From the NCBI GenBank assembly GCA_035702985.1, contig DASSZD010000016.1, positions 1 through 20,524 of the forward strand: a stretch of DNA of 20,524 nucleotides, written 5' to 3'. The translations under genes were made by a program, and so were the position numbers. The DNA comes from JAKAXG01 sp035702985. Lineage in GTDB: Bacteria > Actinomycetota > Acidimicrobiia > Acidimicrobiales > Palsa-688. Shown one piece after another: positions 19,576-20,524 of this stretch. The notes below the pieces were generated by a model. It ran no database searches. It saw nothing but the letters and a program-made list of their open reading frames with translations, and was not told where the DNA came from. Every line of letters begins with the position of its first letter. Position 1 is the stretch's first letter.

Positions 19576-20502
19576 GTGCTGGCACTTCTCTTTCCGGGAC
19601 AGGGCTCTCAACGACCGGAGATGGGCGCTCCGTGGCGCGGCCATCCGGCGTGGGCGGTGGTGGACAGGATCTCCGAGGCGACCGGGCGGGACGTGGCCTC
19701 CCTGCTCACCGAGGCCGACGCCGACACGCTCAAGGCCACCCGCAACGCCCAGCTGGCGGCCTACGCCCTGAGCCTGGTGACCCTCTACGCGGCCCGGGCC
19801 GGCGGCCTCGAATACGTACCGTTCACGGCGGTGGCCGGCCACAGCCTGGGCGAGTACACCGCGCTGGTGGCGGCCGGGGCCATGCCCGCCGAGGCCGGGG
19901 CCGAACTGGTGGCGGCCCGCGGCGAGGCCATGCAGGCCGCCGCCGACTCGGGCCCCGGGACCATGGCGGCGGTGCTGGGCCTCGACCCCGATCTGGTCCG
20001 CCAGGCCTGCCACGGCATCGAGGGGGCGTGGCCGGCCAACGACAATGCTCCCGGCCAGGTGGTCATAGCCGGCACCGCCGAGGGGGTGGAGCAGGCCGGC
20101 GAGGCGGCCCGGGCGCTGGGCGCCAAGCGGGTGATGCCCCTGCCGGTGGGCGGGGCGTTCCACTCCCCTCTGATGGCCCCGGCCCAGGTCCGGCTCGATC
20201 AGGCCCTCGGGTCGGCCCACTTCCACGACGCCACCGTCGACGTGGTGGCCAACGTGGACGCCGCCGCCCACCGCCACGGCTTCGCCGATCTCCTGTCCCG
20301 CCAGCTCACCGCCCCGGTCCGCTGGCGGGAGTCGATGCTGACCATGGAGAAGCTGGGTGTGACCCACTTCCTCGAGCTGGGGCCCGGCACCGAACTGTCC
20401 GGCATGGTCAAGCGCACCGTGGCCGACTCGGTGCGGGCCAACGTGGCCACCCCCGACGACCTGGACAAGCTGATGACCTTCCTGGAGCCGCTCCGGGGCT
20501 GA
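19576..20502 (+). CDS. fabD: Malonyl-CoA:ACP transacylase
   Basis: This 308-residue enzyme loads malonyl groups onto acyl carrier protein for fatty acid synthesis. The N-terminal GQGSQ loop (8-12), the nucleophile S90 in AGHSLGEY and the catalytic H196 in GGAFHSPLM are all present, and the length is normal for FabD. The C-terminal ELGPGTELSGMVKR motif is also typical. GTG 19576 gives the canonical short N-terminus (MLALLFPGQGSQ); an upstream in-frame extension would cross the promoter. Other fab genes probably follow beyond the right edge; only 22 bp remain after the stop. Confidence 0.93.
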   Translation: MLALLFPGQGSQRPEMGAPWRGHPAWAVVDRISEATGRDVASLLTEADADTLKATRNAQLAAYALSLVTLYAARAGGLEYVPFTAVAGHSLGEYTALVAAGAMPAEAGAELVAARGEAMQAAADSGPGTMAAVLGLDPDLVRQACHGIEGAWPANDNAPGQVVIAGTAEGVEQAGEAARALGAKRVMPLPVGGAFHSPLMAPAQVRLDQALGSAHFHDATVDVVANVDAAAHRHGFADLLSRQLTAPVRWRESMLTMEKLGVTHFLELGPGTELSGMVKRTVADSVRANVATPDDLDKLMTFLEPLRG

Positions 20503-20524
20503 CAGGCGGACCGCAGCCGGCCCC

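Noticed and set aside
1..20524. Mobile elements, CRISPR arrays, tRNA or rRNA genes
   Set aside because: No regularly spaced repeats, transposase or integrase motifs, or tRNA-like cloverleaf with conserved arms were recognised on either strand.

Overview
The window is very GC-rich, gene-dense bacterial chromosome with strong G/C preference at third codon positions, many GTG starts and many starts that directly follow a -10 element. The gene set includes ergothioneine synthase EgtB, a DosR/DevR-type two-component system, LytR-CpsA-Psr and DUF6295 proteins, a SipW-type peptidase and a B12 radical SAM protein of the DUF4070 group. Together these point to a high-GC actinobacterium, most likely an uncultured or deep-branching lineage such as Acidimicrobiia. 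That placement is inference. I see no tRNA, rRNA, CRISPR array, transposase or integrase.

Layout. (1) 1-1206, minus strand: the 5' part of egtB, running off the left edge, and a small four-helix CopD-like membrane protein. (2) 1368-10649, almost all minus strand: an island that looks like a DosR-type hypoxia/dormancy regulon. It holds a three-gene cytochrome b6-like operon, a pyridoxamine-5'-phosphate-oxidase-fold (PNPOx) protein with a GNAT/ADP-forming acyl-CoA synthetase fusion, a divergent class II deacetylase, a second PNPOx protein, the DosR-like regulator, a small unknown protein, and a PAS-GAF histidine kinase. (3) 10732-14574: dienelactone hydrolase plus DUF6295 protein, a 53-residue acidic protein (minus), an LCP cell-wall ligase, and a TetR regulator. 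(4) 14690-18230: B12 radical SAM enzyme, GNAT acetyltransferase, and a SipW-type signal peptidase with its probable exported substrate. (5) 18367-20502: divergent acyl-CoA dehydrogenase and FabD.

Main result. The response regulator has almost the same recognition helix as mycobacterial DosR as I remember it. Three DosR-box-like palindromes (3300-3313, 6479-6492, 9143-9156) lie in the promoter regions of three minus-strand operons. In each case the near edge of the box is 37 bp from the inferred transcription start. They would place under oxygen/redox control (a) a b6-type diheme cytochrome with a new small subunit and a partner lacking a PEWY Qo motif, with no Rieske gene in view; (b) an acetyltransferase/acyl-CoA synthetase next to a deacetylase; and (c) the regulator itself.

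A second theme is leaderless expression. At least eight coding starts sit 6-8 nt after a -10-like hexamer. Three further genes are preceded by very short ORFs placed at or near such a start. All functional calls come from reading the sequence and from memory of the families; no database search was possible.
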